Of a DNA stretch of 64,000 bases, positions 1 through 12,982 are shown in pieces; position 1 is the stretch's first letter, and every line of letters begins with the position of its first letter. Made by a program: the position numbers and the translations under genes. Location of the stretch: NCBI RefSeq assembly GCF_035582795.1, contig NC_134373.1:42143173-42207172 (forward strand). The letters run 5' to 3'. The stretch comes from Mycteria americana. Taxonomy: Eukaryota; Chordata; Aves; Ciconiiformes; Ciconiidae. The notes below the pieces were generated by a model, which was not told the origin of the DNA, searched no databases, and saw nothing but the letters and a program-made list of their open reading frames with translations.

Positions 1-1709
1 GCACGCGGTCGCTGCTGCGGGGGGTACGGCCGCACACAGCCGTGAGTGGCAGAGGCAACCGGGCTGCCCCAGAAACGTTGGTTTTCTTATGCACTACAGG
101 TAAACGCGGAGATGAATATGATGTACCCTTCCTCTACGACTCTGCTCAGACCCACGTACATCCCTGTGAAATGCAGCTCAGCATTAAACACGGACCGGCG
201 TGGGTTTGCTGGGGTGCTCTACGGAGAGTCCTGCTCGGAGCGGCTCTTTCCTACCTCTGCTCGGAAAAATAAGCAGAAAAATGGGCTGCAAACCTCATGT
301 AAAGGCAAATCACGCACTGCCAAACGGAGCAGCATAAATCAGTTTTTAATTTCGGCTGTATTATTTGTTCATTAGTTCACTTATTAGTTCATTGATTGAA
401 CCCAATGGTATGTCGCTCCTCACCCTCCCTACGTATAAATAGATGTAACTGTTAAGAAGGCTGCGCTCCCCAGCTTAGCAGAGCTTGCTCTGCACTAATG
501 TGGACATCACCTCTTGCAGCAGGGAGGAACGTGGCTTTTCCCTGCTATGGTGCTAAGGTAAATAAGGGTTAATTCATTTTGCAGCTTCCAGAGGCCAGGT
601 ACCAGTCCTTCCCAGGCCTAACATCTGTCCATTAACATAGCTGCAGAGATTCAGCTGCAAAGGTGATTCCGCATCCCAGCTCGAATTTAAAACGCTCATT
701 CAACAACGGACTTGGCAGCATCCAACCAGTTTGAGTAACGTGGTTAATGCGTGGAGATACACGAGTCAAAAATAAACTCAAACCCCTTAGAGACTCCCCT
801 TGCGACTTCATACGGCTGAGTCAGGAAAAAAACCCAAAGCAAGCAAGGAGCGAGGGGACGCCGGCCCAGAGGCTAAGCCTGGCTTAGGGCTGCTTTTCCC
901 AGAAAAGACGCTGGCCACTGGAGAGCTGGGGGCTGCCGTGTTTTGACCACCGTGTGCCTGCTTAGGAGATCTTGGCAGCCAGCGCCTGGAGATCCATTTA
1001 TCTGAAGATGTTAGGACACGGGGGATTAGAAAATCAGCGAGATGTGTTTCTACCATCAAACAGAAATCCCGGCGGTGTTCGGGTTTATTCCAAGTCATAC
1101 GAAGCAGTGACCTAATCCTGTTTGATGGTAAATGCTGGCCTTTGATCTGCGCAATCAAGCTCAGGTTGGGAGTAGCCGGCTGCGCTGTTGGCTCTGAAAG
1201 AGAACATGATATTGCTCACCTCTGAAGTTACAGACACCTTTATAAATCCTCCTTATCTTCTGTACTCCAGGAAAAAACTGAATTGCTCAGTGTTATTTCC
1301 CGAGGCTCATCCAGGCAGCATCGGCACCCGGCTCTCTGTCAGCTTGAAGTCGGCGCTGGGCTCGCGGGTCGTGGTTGGGGTACGGGGGGCCAGGGGGTCC
1401 CGCAGGAACCGGTGACGGAGGAGGCACGCCACGGCTGGCGGCGGTGACTTTCGGATGCTCGTGGGTGGTTGCGTGACTTCTCGTTAGCCCGCAGGGCACA
1501 GGCAAACCTCGTCTGCCTCGGTCTTTAACACAGCCTGTATCTAACCCGGCTTCGTGCCTCTGTTCACCTGCTGGAAACGCTTGCTGAGCAAAGGCTGCGG
1601 CACCAGAGCCTAAAGGACGGGAAACTCCCCAGCCTGGGCGCTGCTGCCCTGAAAGCGCGCAGCACTGCAGCTGGACCAGCCCCCCTCGCACGCAGTGCAA
1701 TGCATTTAT

Positions 1710-1763
1710 TTCCTATTTCAGTGCATTCTCCTATTTCAACGCATTCTCCTGTTTCAGTGCATT
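1710..1763 (+). repeat. 18-bp tandem repeat, 3 copies
   Basis: Three consecutive 18-bp units with the shared core CTCCTATTTCAGTGCATT (copies 2 and 3 differ by one or two bases). On the minus strand this gives a short Glu/Cys/Thr-rich peptide repeat in an open frame, which is a by-product of the repeat and not evidence of a gene. Confidence 0.8.
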
Positions 1764-3623
1764 TCTTTTCCTCCAGCTCAGTACCTATGCTTTTCTCCAC
1801 CTCCGGGCATTCAGAGGGGCTTCCCCTCAAGACCCGGCTGCCCTGCGCATCCCCGACAAGAAGCACCAGGCAGCCACCACCCTGCCTTTGCTCACGTTTG
1901 TCCCTGCATGGGGACCTCCCTCCCACCCACCAGCAGCCTCTCCCCGCATCTGCTGGTGGCGGAGCCGCCCGTCCCGGCGGCTGGCGTTTAATCTTTCAGA
2001 GGGTGACTCATGGGGAAATGCCAGCCTCATCCGTCGAGAATTTTAAACAGAGGTTTTTTTAAAAAGGCACTGAAGAAAGCAACCATCTGTCTACAGGGAA
2101 ACGGGCTGTTTTCTTCTCTTTCTGATGGAGAAGGGACAGAGGGAGGGAGGCAAAGCCGTGCCAGGCGCTGGGTCTTACTCCCATCCCCGCGTGCTTCACC
2201 AAGTTTTGCCATCAAAGCCACTCCAGCTCCGGCTCGCTGCGTGCTGATGGCACGGGTTGCCATGACAATATCCCCTTAATAAAAAAATCCCGGGGAATTT
2301 ATCGGGGATTAAACCGCCATGAGTCCATAGAGATGAGCCAAGTGCTCCGTGCCATGGGACTCGCTGGCAGCCGCCCGCAGGTTTCTTTTGCCATATCCCT
2401 CCATCACCAGGAGGATTTTTGGGGTTGTCCGGGGGCGGTTTGTGTCTCTCCCCCCATCCCAGAGCCTGGATGTACCTGTGCCCGCAGAGATCTGCTTGCC
2501 GCCGGGTTAGGGCGAGGATTTGCCGTCCCTTTTGCAGGAGGAGGGGTGAAGCCACGCGCCCCTGGTGCTCAGCTTTTAGGGCTAAAGCCAGGCGTTGCTT
2601 TTCCTTTTTGCTCCTACACCAGACATGTAAAAGGGAAAGCATTGCTGGAAAATTGCAAATGATTAATTGGAGAACTGCCGTTGCACAGAATCAGCTGTTA
2701 TCTTATTGCTTGAAATTAGGGGCTGAGGAATAGGGCCATCTCAGCAGCCCCTAAAAACAGGTTACGGAGAGCAGGGGAACGGGGTCTGATCCCCTCTGCA
2801 GAAGGGACCTGCCCAACCTGCCGTTCATCTATTTGTCTCACAAGCGTGGCTGACTTTAATCCGATGCTACAAAGCCACGAGGAAAATACCCAGGGCTGTA
2901 AATAAGTAATAAGCAGAAAAGAAATCACAGGACCTCTGCAAAAAGCTTGGAAAGAAAAAAACCCTTCCTTCGCCCGGTGCTGCTGGGGTGCGGGCGGCAC
3001 GGATCCGGCCCTGGGGATGCAACAGGGAGCCTGAGAAATCACAGGCCACTTCTAGGAGAGATGGGGAGGAGGAAGGAGCTCCTTTTGCAAGGGCCGTTTG
3101 AATTCCCAGCACACGCGCTGGATGGACCGAAGGGCTGAAATTATTCCAAGGGCTCCCTCATGCCTTATATTCGTACAGCGCTGGCATCGGCGATGCTTTT
3201 AAGTTAACCCACAGCCGGAGAGTTCTCAGTAACTGCAAATATTATCATCTGCGGCTCATCAGGGTGGCCACTGCAGAAAGCCACGCTCCCTCTCCCTTCT
3301 TGCCCCAAGCCCCCGGCACCCCGAGCACTCCCAGCGCAGGACCCCCCATCGCTCGGCTGGACGGATCGCACCAGCTTCGGTCGAAAATGCAACTGAAAAA
3401 GAGGTTTTCCAACAAGGGCATCGAAATCTGTTCGGGACATGTTTGAGTGTCTCGTTTTAGGGTATGCCCATTCCTTTCTGCTAGTCCGGCTGGTGAAAAT
3501 ACCTCTCAGAGCACTTTTTGCAAGCTTTTAACAAAAGCCCTTTGGCCGGGAGGCAGCTCCCATGGGCGTGCTATCAAAGATAGTTGCTTTTTTTCCATCT
3601 GCAAAGTTAAAATTAAGAAAATT

Positions 3624-3644
3624 AAAAAAAAAAAAAAAAAAAAA
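3624..3644 (+). repeat. Poly-A tract (21 A)
   Basis: An uninterrupted run of 21 A preceded by A/T-rich sequence. It could be the tail of an old retrocopy, but no source gene is recognisable upstream of it. Confidence 0.9.
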
Positions 3645-4596
3645 GATGAGAAGCCATGCTGGTGGTGGGCAGCTCAGGCCAACCGGACCCGCTGTTCACC
3701 TCCTGGGACGAGGGAGCTTTTTGGAGGCCTCTCAGCAAAGCTCAGGAGGGTCATTCCCGATGATGCTCAACGCAGGTGGCACCTCTGGAGACAAACGCGG
3801 TCAGGGGGGCCATTGCACCCACGGTGCAGGGCTGGTGCGGGAGGCACGGCAGATGCAGCAAGCACTCCTTCCCGTGCACGAGGCAGCGATCTTCAGGACA
3901 TACCGCTTTCTGCTGGGTGCGCACGTACGGATCTGGCCCCGCTCCCTGCGCCCTTCACCCATGAACCTGCCGTAGGAGGGGTGCGGGCACTCGAAGCCGC
4001 TCAGCAGTCCCACCGACCGCTTTCAGTGCATTCATCACAGCTACATGCAAACCAGGGATTATTTATAGCAATTATTTAACCTTTCAAATAACAAAATTGA
4101 AAAAAAAAAAAAATGGTAATCTGTTTTCAGATACTTCACGGAGGAGAAGACAAGGCCACCTTCGTTAAGTGATGCAGTAATTGACCCCAGCTTCGGCGAG
4201 AAGGGATACGCCGGCATGCTCTGGGCAAAACGCTCTGGGGAAAATGATTTGGAAGAGACCGCTAAGGAGATGCCTTTGGGCGGGCGGGAGGAAGCGGGTC
4301 TCCGGGGCGGGGGCGAAATCTGGGGGGAAAAAGCAGAAAAGCTAGAGGTGGTGGAGGTGCAGGAAGGGCTGTGTCCCCTCATGCAACGTCCCCTTCTGTC
4401 CCCGTCCGGGAGGTGCCTGCTCCGGAGCAGCAGAGCTGTCCCTGCGGCAGCCGACCCCGCAGCGGGTGCAACCGCCCTTCGGCAGCGTTTCTCTGATTTG
4501 GGCTGCTAACGTGAATTCAGTGCTTCTGCTCGTAGGAAGAAGGACTAGAAAAAATCCCGAGTTCAGTTTGTAAGGTTGATCTTTTGGGAGGCCTCA

Positions 4597-4644
4597 CTTC
4601 CTTTTTTTTTCTCTTCTTCTTCTTCTTTTCTCTTTTTTCTCCCC
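4597..4644 (+). other. 48-nt pure pyrimidine tract followed by AG
   Basis: Positions 4597-4644 contain only C and T and are followed directly by AG at 4645-4646, the textbook layout of a plus-strand 3' splice site. No reading frame or donor partner that I recognise follows. It may be a simple CT/TTC repeat that mimics an acceptor, or the acceptor of a non-coding transcript. Confidence 0.4.
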
Positions 4645-5442
4645 AGAAAAACGAATTTCTGTGGCCTAATTCCTTCCAGAAACTTGTGGTCCAAGTCACT
4701 GTCACCTTCTGCCTTTGCCCTGCGGTAATTCGGCCGGTGACTCCGGGACCGCTCTCCGCTTCAGCCTGTGGGAGCAAAATGAAATGGAGAGGATGCTTAA
4801 AGCCATAAAAAACTTCCAAAGCATCACGCAGCTCTTCCCATCTGTGCCAGAGCAGCAAGGGATGGCCTTTTATCTCACCGCTTCCGAAATTTTAGAATTA
4901 GCTTGCTCCCTGCCTTTGCAAGTCTCTGCTGAAGCGCTGACCGGAGCTGCCGTGGGGCTGTTGGGGTAATCAGGAGACGGACGGGCGCTCCTCCGTGCTC
5001 CGGGTGGTCCGCCTGGAAACTCCCCGGCACTCCATGGCTTCCCCATCCCGCTAACTGGAAAACAATCGGGCAGCCCTTGGGAATCATCCCGGCGTTTTGA
5101 CAGACCCGAGTTATGTCCCAGTTAAGCCTTTGTGTCCCTCGCTGTACTGTACAGCCTTCTTGCTGGGAGACTTTGTCAGCGAAATAAGTCGTTAAACCAA
5201 AACCTCCTCGGATTTATGCTCTGCTCCTTTTGCGGTGCGTCAGAGTACGGGGGATGTTTGTCCCTTGCACTCGTCCGAGGGGTTCCAGAGGTGTAGGTCC
5301 CGGGATGGTCACCTTCCCGGCATGCTGCAAGGACGGGTGCCTCGGGGCAGAGCAGCCCGAAACAGCTCGGGACGGTGCCGCTGTGCTGCGGGGAGAGGGA
5401 GCAGAACGGACCCCACCCCATGGGCCAACGGACCCACGTTAT

Positions 5443-5527
5443 GACAGAGAAAATCATATGATAGAGAAAATCATATGATAGAGAAAATCATATGAAATAG
5501 ATAGAAAATCATATGAAATATGATAGA
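5443..5527 (+). repeat. 17-bp tandem repeat with ATCATATGAT palindromes
   Basis: Three near-perfect copies of a 17-bp unit (ATAGAGAAAATCATATG) and a fourth degenerate copy. Each unit contains CATATG inside the perfect 10-bp palindrome ATCATATGAT or a close variant. A/T-rich, in contrast to the GC-rich sequence on its left. Confidence 0.85.
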
Positions 5528-5832
5528 GTTATGATTAAAAGTGGGTATATCCTGCAAAGTGTATAATGCTCAAAAATACCAATGAACCCAGCAAATTTAT
5601 TCTGAGATTTTCCTCTTCCGTTTCTGCCATTAAATATACTTGGGAGAAAAAAAATTACTTTTAATATCCCCGAGTGCTGGAAACGTGAACATCTTGAAAA
5701 CGCCTTGAAAAGACTGGAAACGATCCAGCCACAGAGCACGAAATCTCACGCTCAAACCTACAGCAAGGGTTTCAAAAAGCGACGGCTCAGAGCTGTAGTC
5801 ATGGTGAAGGGTTTGATAAACCAAAATATATT

Positions 5833-5851
5833 GGGGGGGGGGGGGGGGGGG
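5833..5851 (+). repeat. Poly-G tract (19 G)
   Basis: Nineteen consecutive G. One of several long G or C homopolymers in this window; the exact length of such runs is often uncertain in sequencing reads. Confidence 0.85.
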
Positions 5852-6472
5852 AGATGGGAAAAGGGGATTAAGGGCAGCCTCAATGGGAATAGTGGGAGGC
5901 TGCCGTGGAAATCTGGCAGTGGCACAGGGGTGGGAACAAGTCGTCGGCACAGAGGAGGATCGAAATACCGCGCGAGTGACCTGAGTAGCAGAAATAGGAT
6001 AAAATTAATGGTGTAGGAATGTGCTGTGTGTGGGGATGAGTAACAGAGAGCCGTGATACACACGTCGCATCCCTGGGAAGCAGCGGGGCGCGAGGGAGAG
6101 GGCAGCCGCGGGGCGCAGCGGGCACGCTGCCTGAATTAAGCCAGATTTTTCCATAGCCAAGTGGACCGGACTCAGTCAAGAGGAGGAAAAATACTCAGAG
6201 TTTGCCACCGGTTGCAAACGGTGAACTGGGACCTGGAGGGATTTGGAGGACGGAACAGAAAACGGTGTCCCGAGGGCGCCGGCGGAGCGTTGTCCCCAGG
6301 CTGGCACAGAGGAGATGCCCGTCGGGTCCGGGAGGTGCCCGCTGCCGACAGCCAGCCCTTGCCTGAAAGGGAAAAATGTGGCACCGCAGGGAGTCGCTGG
6401 TATTTTCCCGAATATGCCATATGCAGGGAAATGGAAAAGGGGAGGGATAATGACCTTTAACACTAAGATTAC

Positions 6473-6501
<29 letters not shown>
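6473..6501 (+). repeat. Poly-A tract (29 A)
   Basis: Twenty-nine consecutive A followed by an A-rich, imperfect continuation. The upstream sequence is not a recognisable retrocopy. Confidence 0.9.
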
Positions 6502-6503
<2 letters not shown>

Positions 6504-7047
6504 AAAGAAACCAACCCAAACCATTACCATGATCATTGTAGCATGAAACACAAAACCTTCCTCTCGGAGCCACACAAAGCCGTGTGGAGCACACCAGAGT
6601 AATTAATAAAATGAAAGCCCCGTTTCTTGCAGATGGAGATGTGGGGAATAAAGGAGCTACACTGCGCTGAGCTGTCATGCATCGCATGCTACATCTGTTA
6701 TGGAAATCAGTGGTAGTGGGGCCTTTTGTTCGGGCTAAAGCCCTCCCAACAGGGATTTGGCTGAAGTAGATTTTCTTGTTATTAAACATGATTTCGAGCT
6801 AGTTGGGAGCAGATGCTCCTGCAGCATTTGGAACTAATAACCAACCTTCAAGTGTGCAGCATCCCTGAAAAGTCTGGGATCGCCTGCAAGAGCGATTCCA
6901 GCTCGGAGCTAATGCGCTGCCCTGGGTCCCTGCTTTGCACATGAATGCCGCTGACACCAGATGAGCCTGCTGGCCTCCCCGCTGCCAGTGCCCCCGCCGC
7001 CCCCTCCCAGCCTTTTCATCACCGGGGCTGCCGGGGAGCGGAGCGAG

Positions 7048-7085
7048 ATGCGCACACGCATGCACACACGCGTGCACACACGCAC
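7048..7085. other. 38-bp alternating purine-pyrimidine tract (Z-DNA-prone)
   Basis: Every base from 7048 to 7085 alternates purine and pyrimidine, mostly as CA/TG and CG steps. Such tracts are the sequence class that adopts left-handed Z-DNA under negative supercoiling. The alternation is seen directly; any structural or regulatory role is inference. Confidence 0.75.
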
Positions 7086-7857
7086 CTCCGTGCCCTCCCG
7101 GGAGCACAAAGCCCTCCTCGCTTTGGAAAGGCACCAAACCCCACGCGCTCTCCCCCGCAGCACCCCCTAATCTTAACGAAATCCCTCTGATGTCCCCCGT
7201 CAATGCATGTTTGCTCAAGCCTCCCCTGCCCACGCACCACGTCGAGCGGGAGAGGACCAGAGCAACCCGGCACGGGGCCGCCTGCTTTGCCAGAGCCGTC
7301 GCAATTACTGGTGGGAGCGCAGAAGGAAGGGACAAAGGCAGCAAGGCAACAAAAAGCCGCCGGCGCATCCTTCGAGCAGCACGCCGTCGGCATAGCACCT
7401 TGGGGCGGTGTTTCGGGATGGTATTGCCTTTGTCAACACCGGAGAAAAGGGTCCTGGGGAAACGGGACGTGCAATATCTCGGCAGTTTTAGGTGTGCGTA
7501 TGCAGAGAGAAGGATGCAGTTCAGCTGCGTTGCCCCGAGCGTAGTTGTAGAAGCACATCCCCGTGTATTTGCACTCCCAAGCTTATTGGGGGTGGTTAAA
7601 GCTACAGAAGTGGTAGCAGAGAACGGGCATTTTGGAAGGAGAAGGGTTTCTCATAGCTGAGATACCCCATACCATGCTGCCCATCCATCTTGCCGGCTGC
7701 CCCTGCTCAGAAGTACCCGCAGCTCCCCGCTGTGAATCACGGCAAAGCAGCAGGATGGAGAGCAGCAGAAGGCCTCCAAAAGCAGACGAACACCAATAAG
7801 AATGTGATGCTGTGCCGGCAAGGAGAGGGTGAGATCGCATCCCTGGTGCCTCGCAGC

Positions 7858-7891
7858 GCTGCCGTGCAAAGGTTGCTGCCGTGCAAAGGTT
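7858..7891 (+). repeat. 17-bp direct duplication
   Basis: Two identical adjacent copies of GCTGCCGTGCAAAGGTT. A small local duplication with no other context. Confidence 0.85.
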
Positions 7892-9376
7892 AATGCTGCG
7901 CATCGCCAGCGTCACGGATGTTCTGCTTCCATCCAGCATTAGTCACGGGAGCCGGCAGCATCGCAGGGAGGATATTTCCCTAAACGCTAGACATGCTATA
8001 GAATAAATGACTCACTGTCTGGTTTAAGGAAAGTCTTGAATCTAATTTGCAGTTATTACAGTCAGGATGAGGTTAATGGCTCTGCTCTGAGTAACTTGAA
8101 AGTAGCAGAGCAACCTACAACTGAAAGTCCTTCCCTGACTTTGGGAGGTCCAGTTTTGGGGGCAGAAAATGCCCTGCAGCCCCATAAGTTGCTTTTGTTC
8201 TCCCCTGCACACGTTGGCAAGGTTGTGCGGCTCGGTGCAGTCAGCACATTCCCAAAGAGGGGAACACATCCCCACCACTCCGGACCAGGCGGTGGAGGTG
8301 CAGGGTGGTCCCTGCCCCTGCAGCCGGGGCGGTCGCAGGAAAAAGGCTGAGGATTGGTGCGCAGCTCCTTTGCTGTTACATCCCCAGGTGCATTTATCCG
8401 AGCAACCTCCTTTTCCCTTGCTCAGTCCCTCCATGGTCGCCACCAGCTTGTCCTCAGCACTGGAGTCACCCACGGACCCACTGTAACTCCTCAAGCAGCA
8501 GCCGCAGGTGCTCCAGGGCATTACGGCCGATGTTCACCGCTTATTTGACAAGGTGACAACCATGTAGAGCACTTGGTGCCGGCGGGCGGTTCAGCATCCC
8601 CTGCCCTGTTACATCCCAGGGCACCACCGGGACCACCGATGCCATTTGCTGGCCTGGCTGACCTGGACTCCAGCCGTGGGTGGACACCTTAGAGCCATCC
8701 ACGGTGTTTATTTATTCTTCTCCTCCTTCAAATCGGATGCTTGCTTAAGTCAAGGCTCCTTGTGCTGGGGACGAAGACTTTCCTTGGGTTTCCCCAAAAC
8801 AGCCAGGTGACCCCAGCAGGGTCTGCAGCACAGCCCCTACACAGCCCCACAGCCAGAGCCCTTCCCCTTCCTCTGCTGCTCATGCGTTACCGGGGACCAC
8901 AACTTGACTTTCCACAAGTATATATTTAAAAATATTAAATAACATGAGCATTATTTCATTGCATTGCCTATGCACTGAAAAACCACTTTATTCCATGAGC
9001 GCACGACATGGGCGCGCCGTAGCAGGTTACTGACACCTCCCCACGCCAACATTTTACATTTTCCTGCTAAAGCGACTGAAACAGCTACTTTCGTCTCCAG
9101 GTGGCACCGAGGATGCAGACCCAGCACCGCTCCCCCGGGGGGGCTGTTCCCACCCGCGGCCGGGGGCTGCGGGAAGCGGGACCCCAGGAACGTGATTTAA
9201 CCAGGCGATGCCTCCGCTCGCCGGGCCAGGACACGCGGGATTCCCACGGCAGGTTCAACGCCGGCTGGGGGGACCCTTGCTCAGCCCCCCCTTGCTCAGC
9301 ACGGGTGGCCGTGGCAGAGCAGGGACGTCCCCGCACCGTGCAAGGCAGATCCGTCCCCTTTCACCGCCTTTCTGCA

Positions 9377-9390
9377 GCTTATATATAAGC
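9377..9390. other. 14-bp perfect palindrome containing TATATA
   Basis: GCTTATATATAAGC is a perfect palindrome with a TATA-like centre. A second TATA-like sequence (GTATATATAAC) lies about 90 bp to the right, near 9474. No transcript start or gene is recognisable nearby, so these are noted only as sequence features. Confidence 0.5.
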
Positions 9391-10079
9391 AACCTCTTAC
9401 TGACTTCAACAGCGACTTGCAAGAGAAAAAGATTTATCAGCTTTAGGAGGACTTTGCAGAATTTGTGCCACGGTGTATATATAACGGCACGGAGCTGGAG
9501 CTGAGTTGCCAGGATTAGTGCTTCTGCGAAGCGCGTGAATCAGTGGGCTAGATAACCATTTCCCATTTGACAGCTGTAGTAAAGCTTCCTTTTTCACAGA
9601 TCCTTTTTAAAATTGGACAAGATCTTTTTTTTTTCCTCACATTGCTTCTCATCCCTAATCCTCCAAACTAATTTAGGGAGGATAAAAAAAGAGACACTTG
9701 GCAGAACATCCCTCCTCGATACTGAGCAACTTCCACCCTCACAGGGCTCTCGTGCTGGGAGCCCAGACCCCAGCATCATCTCACCGGGGCTCAGCACAGT
9801 CCAAGGGTCATTTTGGATGTTTAAGGGCTTCCTGGGAAGCTGAAGGGGCTGCAGGAAAATATAGGAGTTGCTTCTGCATCCAGTACATTATCACTTGAGC
9901 GTACAAACCGGCAACGGCCGCTGTTGCAGCCCTGGGGACTGCAGCTCTGCTGCAACTCCAGCATCTTGGTGGCTTTTGCAGCAAGGCTGGCAGTTGGAAC
10001 GCGATCTGAATGAGACGGAAAGTCCCTGGGAAAAAAGGTTAATAAATCTTCTGTTATAAGAAAGGAGTTTGGTAGGAAG

Positions 10080-10215
10080 GAACCCAATGATCTGAGAATT
10101 ACTAATCACTTACTTTTCAGCAAATAATCCCTCCCTTAGGAGAGCCAGCGCTGCTACGTGAGGATTAGGCAACGAAATGCCATATTGACAACATCAAACT
10201 ATTAATTAGCCAAGC
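10080..10215. promoter_or_regulatory. Candidate conserved non-coding element
   Basis: A/T-rich, non-repetitive segment with several homeodomain-type cores (TAAT, ATTAATTAG) and GGATTAGG, set in GC-rich surroundings. This is the look of vertebrate conserved enhancers, but conservation cannot be seen from one sequence, so the call is weak. Confidence 0.2.
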
Positions 10216-12982
10216 TCTCCCCGTTTCTCTCTGCAGATCGGCTGTGAAAAACAGTCAGAGAGACGAGCTCAGTCTCTTCCTCCGGCTCTCCTCCCTGCCT
10301 GCAATCCGCCCCAGAGGCAGGCAGGTCCTGCCTGGGGGAGCCAGGGCCACCAGACTGGCCCGTCCACCAAGGAGCCAGCACCGCCGAGCCCCGCACCCTC
10401 AAACCGAAATAACTGCACTTGCCAGAGCTTTAAGCAGCTACCAGGATAGGTGGAAATACCCATAAATACCCATCAAATCGCATAGCTCAGGCATTTGGAA
10501 AGTTTTAGTGAGGAAGGTGGGGTGGGTTTGCTTCTGTCGCCCACCTTCTCCCCCCCGTGCTGGCATCCTGCTGGCCGCTGCCTCCTCCCTCGGAAGGATC
10601 ACGCGCCGAGGATGTGCTCATTACAAACGGTCTACGAGGTGCTGAATTGCACGTACTCGGCGCGATGAGGGTTTGCCATCCCGCTGAGATTGGGTGCCAG
10701 GTCTATTTCTGCACTGCAAACCAGCCCACCGTCTTTAGAAACGCTGCTCTCCTGGGGATCCCCCGGGGTTTTCTGCGAGGAATGAGTTTTAGTAAAACAC
10801 CTCAATTACCGTAAGCGATTGCACAACCCAGTTTGTGCAATAAAAGAACAAAAAAACTTGCAATAGTTAAGTGCTTTTTGGAAGTGGACCGAGTCATGGC
10901 GATCTGCCAAATTTGTTTTCCAGGGATCAAATGGTGCTGAAGGGAAACATCTGACCAAGCCACAGCCCACAACTGAAAATACTTCCGATTCACCCCTTGC
11001 TCACTTCAGCAAGCAACCGGAGAGCTGACGGGGATGATCAGCTTACCAACACCAAAATCAAACCGTGCTTCCGCAGCTGCAGATGTCACCTCAGCCCAGG
11101 CTCTAGTTGTGGAAGGGTAAACCTCTGGTCCTTCCTCTCGCTCAGAGGTTTCAACCACCACTGGCCAAGGCTAGCAAGAAATGTTGCATGTGAACAACAA
11201 AGTTGACAATTCTGGTCTAAAGGAAATGCTAAAACTAGGAGCAGTAAGAGAAAAAGAAACACTGGCAAGGTTAGTGGCTTTAGACAGACCTACCAACTTT
11301 CTTTTTTAATGTTAAAAGGCAGATGTAGTTAAATCAAGACATCTCCATCTTCCATCCACTTAGAGCAAAATAAAGGAGGACTGAGCTGGTGGCGTTAAAG
11401 AAGGGTAGTGATCAGCTAGTGATCAACGTTGTTTAATTGAAAATGGATCTTTAGCTCCTTTCTGTAGGAGTCTAAGGATGCTTTAGAGTACCTTTAACAG
11501 TACCTTCCTAATCCACACCATTTGACTTGTGACCACACCACACTTAGGTACACAGGAGCGATGTGAAACCAAGCCTGCGCACATCAAATGCGTCAAAAAT
11601 TCGTTACAAGCTTTGATGGATCTCAAAAGTAAAACCGGAGTCACCAGGAAGGCACGTTTCTAGTGAGGCTTCAAAGAGGTTATTTCTTTGTCCTAACCTA
11701 CTCCACAATCTTACCAAGACCCAGAAAACAGCAGATCAGAGGTTTGAAAAGAAATAGCAAGATCTACAAAACCCACGAGAAGGTTTGTAGATCATGCAGA
11801 ACGTTCATGGCCATATTGCTCTACCAAGCGTGAGCAAAAACCGGCTGCGCTGTAGCCAGATGCCAGGAAGACCACCGGGCACTTGCTGGGGGGAACTGGT
11901 GATGTGGGGCCAGAAGGGTTCTGACGAAGCGTAGGATGAACACGAAAGCACTACTAGTAGAAAAGCTGTGTGGCCCAACTGCTCCTCCAGCATTTGTAGT
12001 TCTGATAGATGCCAAAACCCTAAACGAGTGCTGAGAGGAACCACGCAGTTGGTTAAATATGAATTGGGAAATACTCTTTATAGCAAGAGACTCAAAGTCA
12101 TTGAAGAAGGAGTCGAACTGTTTGGTTCTTGGTGCCTTACTTCTAGTGACCTACAAGGTGTACTTCAGTTCAGTAATCAAGAGCACGTCAACCTGACAGA
12201 CGTATTAAGGAGACGGAAAGACCAAAGGCTGAAACAAGACCCGTTGGGACTACAAAGACAAGGCAGCTTTTTAGGCATAAGGATAATTAACCCCTGGCCG
12301 AACGCGCCCCATGGCAGCAGCCTCACCAGAGGAGTTTCTACACCCCAGCTGCACGCTGCCAGAGCCAACCTCCAGCCCCAAGAGGAGCTGCTGCAGGGCT
12401 GGCGTTTCAAGGATGTGGGGGGACAGGGGTCCCCAGGAACTCACAAGCTGCTGGAAGGGCACGGCAGCAGAGATTGACACCACCGAGCCAGCCCAGCAGC
12501 CTCGCACCAGTACAGGCCGCCTTCTCGCCCAGCGAGGCATTCGCTCACAGAATTACGGCATCTACAGACCCAGGGAACGAAACCTGGTTTGTCATCAGAA
12601 ACAGAAAAGGATGGTCAGGTCAGCACAGGACAGTCACAAGCATTAGCGAGATAAGCAACTGCTGGGGCACCTGCCCGACTTTAGAGATGTAGAACACGCA
12701 CGTGTGCTTCAGTAGGCCCAAAAGTGAGACACTTAGAAGCTCTCTTGCCTTGACTTTACAAGGGGAGAAAACCTTGTAAAGGCAGCGAGGACAACCACCC
12801 TGCCTACGCTCCGCATCGTGTCCTCTGTGTCCAAACGGGAGCCTGACACCTAGCAGAGCTGATGTGTTGGGACAGCTCTTCCAAGAGGAGCCACAGCAAA
12901 CATGACGTCCCAACGGTGACAGCAAACAGGCACATCCCTTGCTTAGGAAAGTCTGTCTTTGCTGAACTTGCAGTGGGCGGCA

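Larger units (their letters stand above)
1..5442. other. Gene-free flank downstream of RND3, part 1
   Basis: No reading frame here has the look of a vertebrate exon, and no recognised transposon was found by eye. The stretch is GC-rich with scattered CpG. It holds a short 18-bp triplication, a poly-A run of 21, a 13-A run near 4100 and a 48-nt pyrimidine tract, each listed separately. Open frames in this part overlap on both strands and run through homopolymers, so I treat them as chance. Confidence 0.6.
5528..12982. other. Gene-free flank downstream of RND3, part 2
   Basis: No supported gene. Positions 5528-10000 remain GC-rich; from about 10800 the base composition shifts toward the more A/T-rich pattern of the RND3 introns. 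The part from roughly 11080 to 12950 is non-repetitive at eye level and I do not recognise it; a 169-codon open frame on plus (11968-12477) has no recognisable domain. Homopolymers, an alternating purine-pyrimidine tract and a candidate regulatory segment are listed separately. Confidence 0.5.

Noticed and set aside
3447..4079. 210-codon plus-strand frame
   Set aside because: Contains the poly-A run as poly-Lys and lacks any recognisable domain.
11968..12477. 169-codon plus-strand frame
   Set aside because: No recognised domain, no splice-site support, composition not clearly coding; left as unrecognised sequence.
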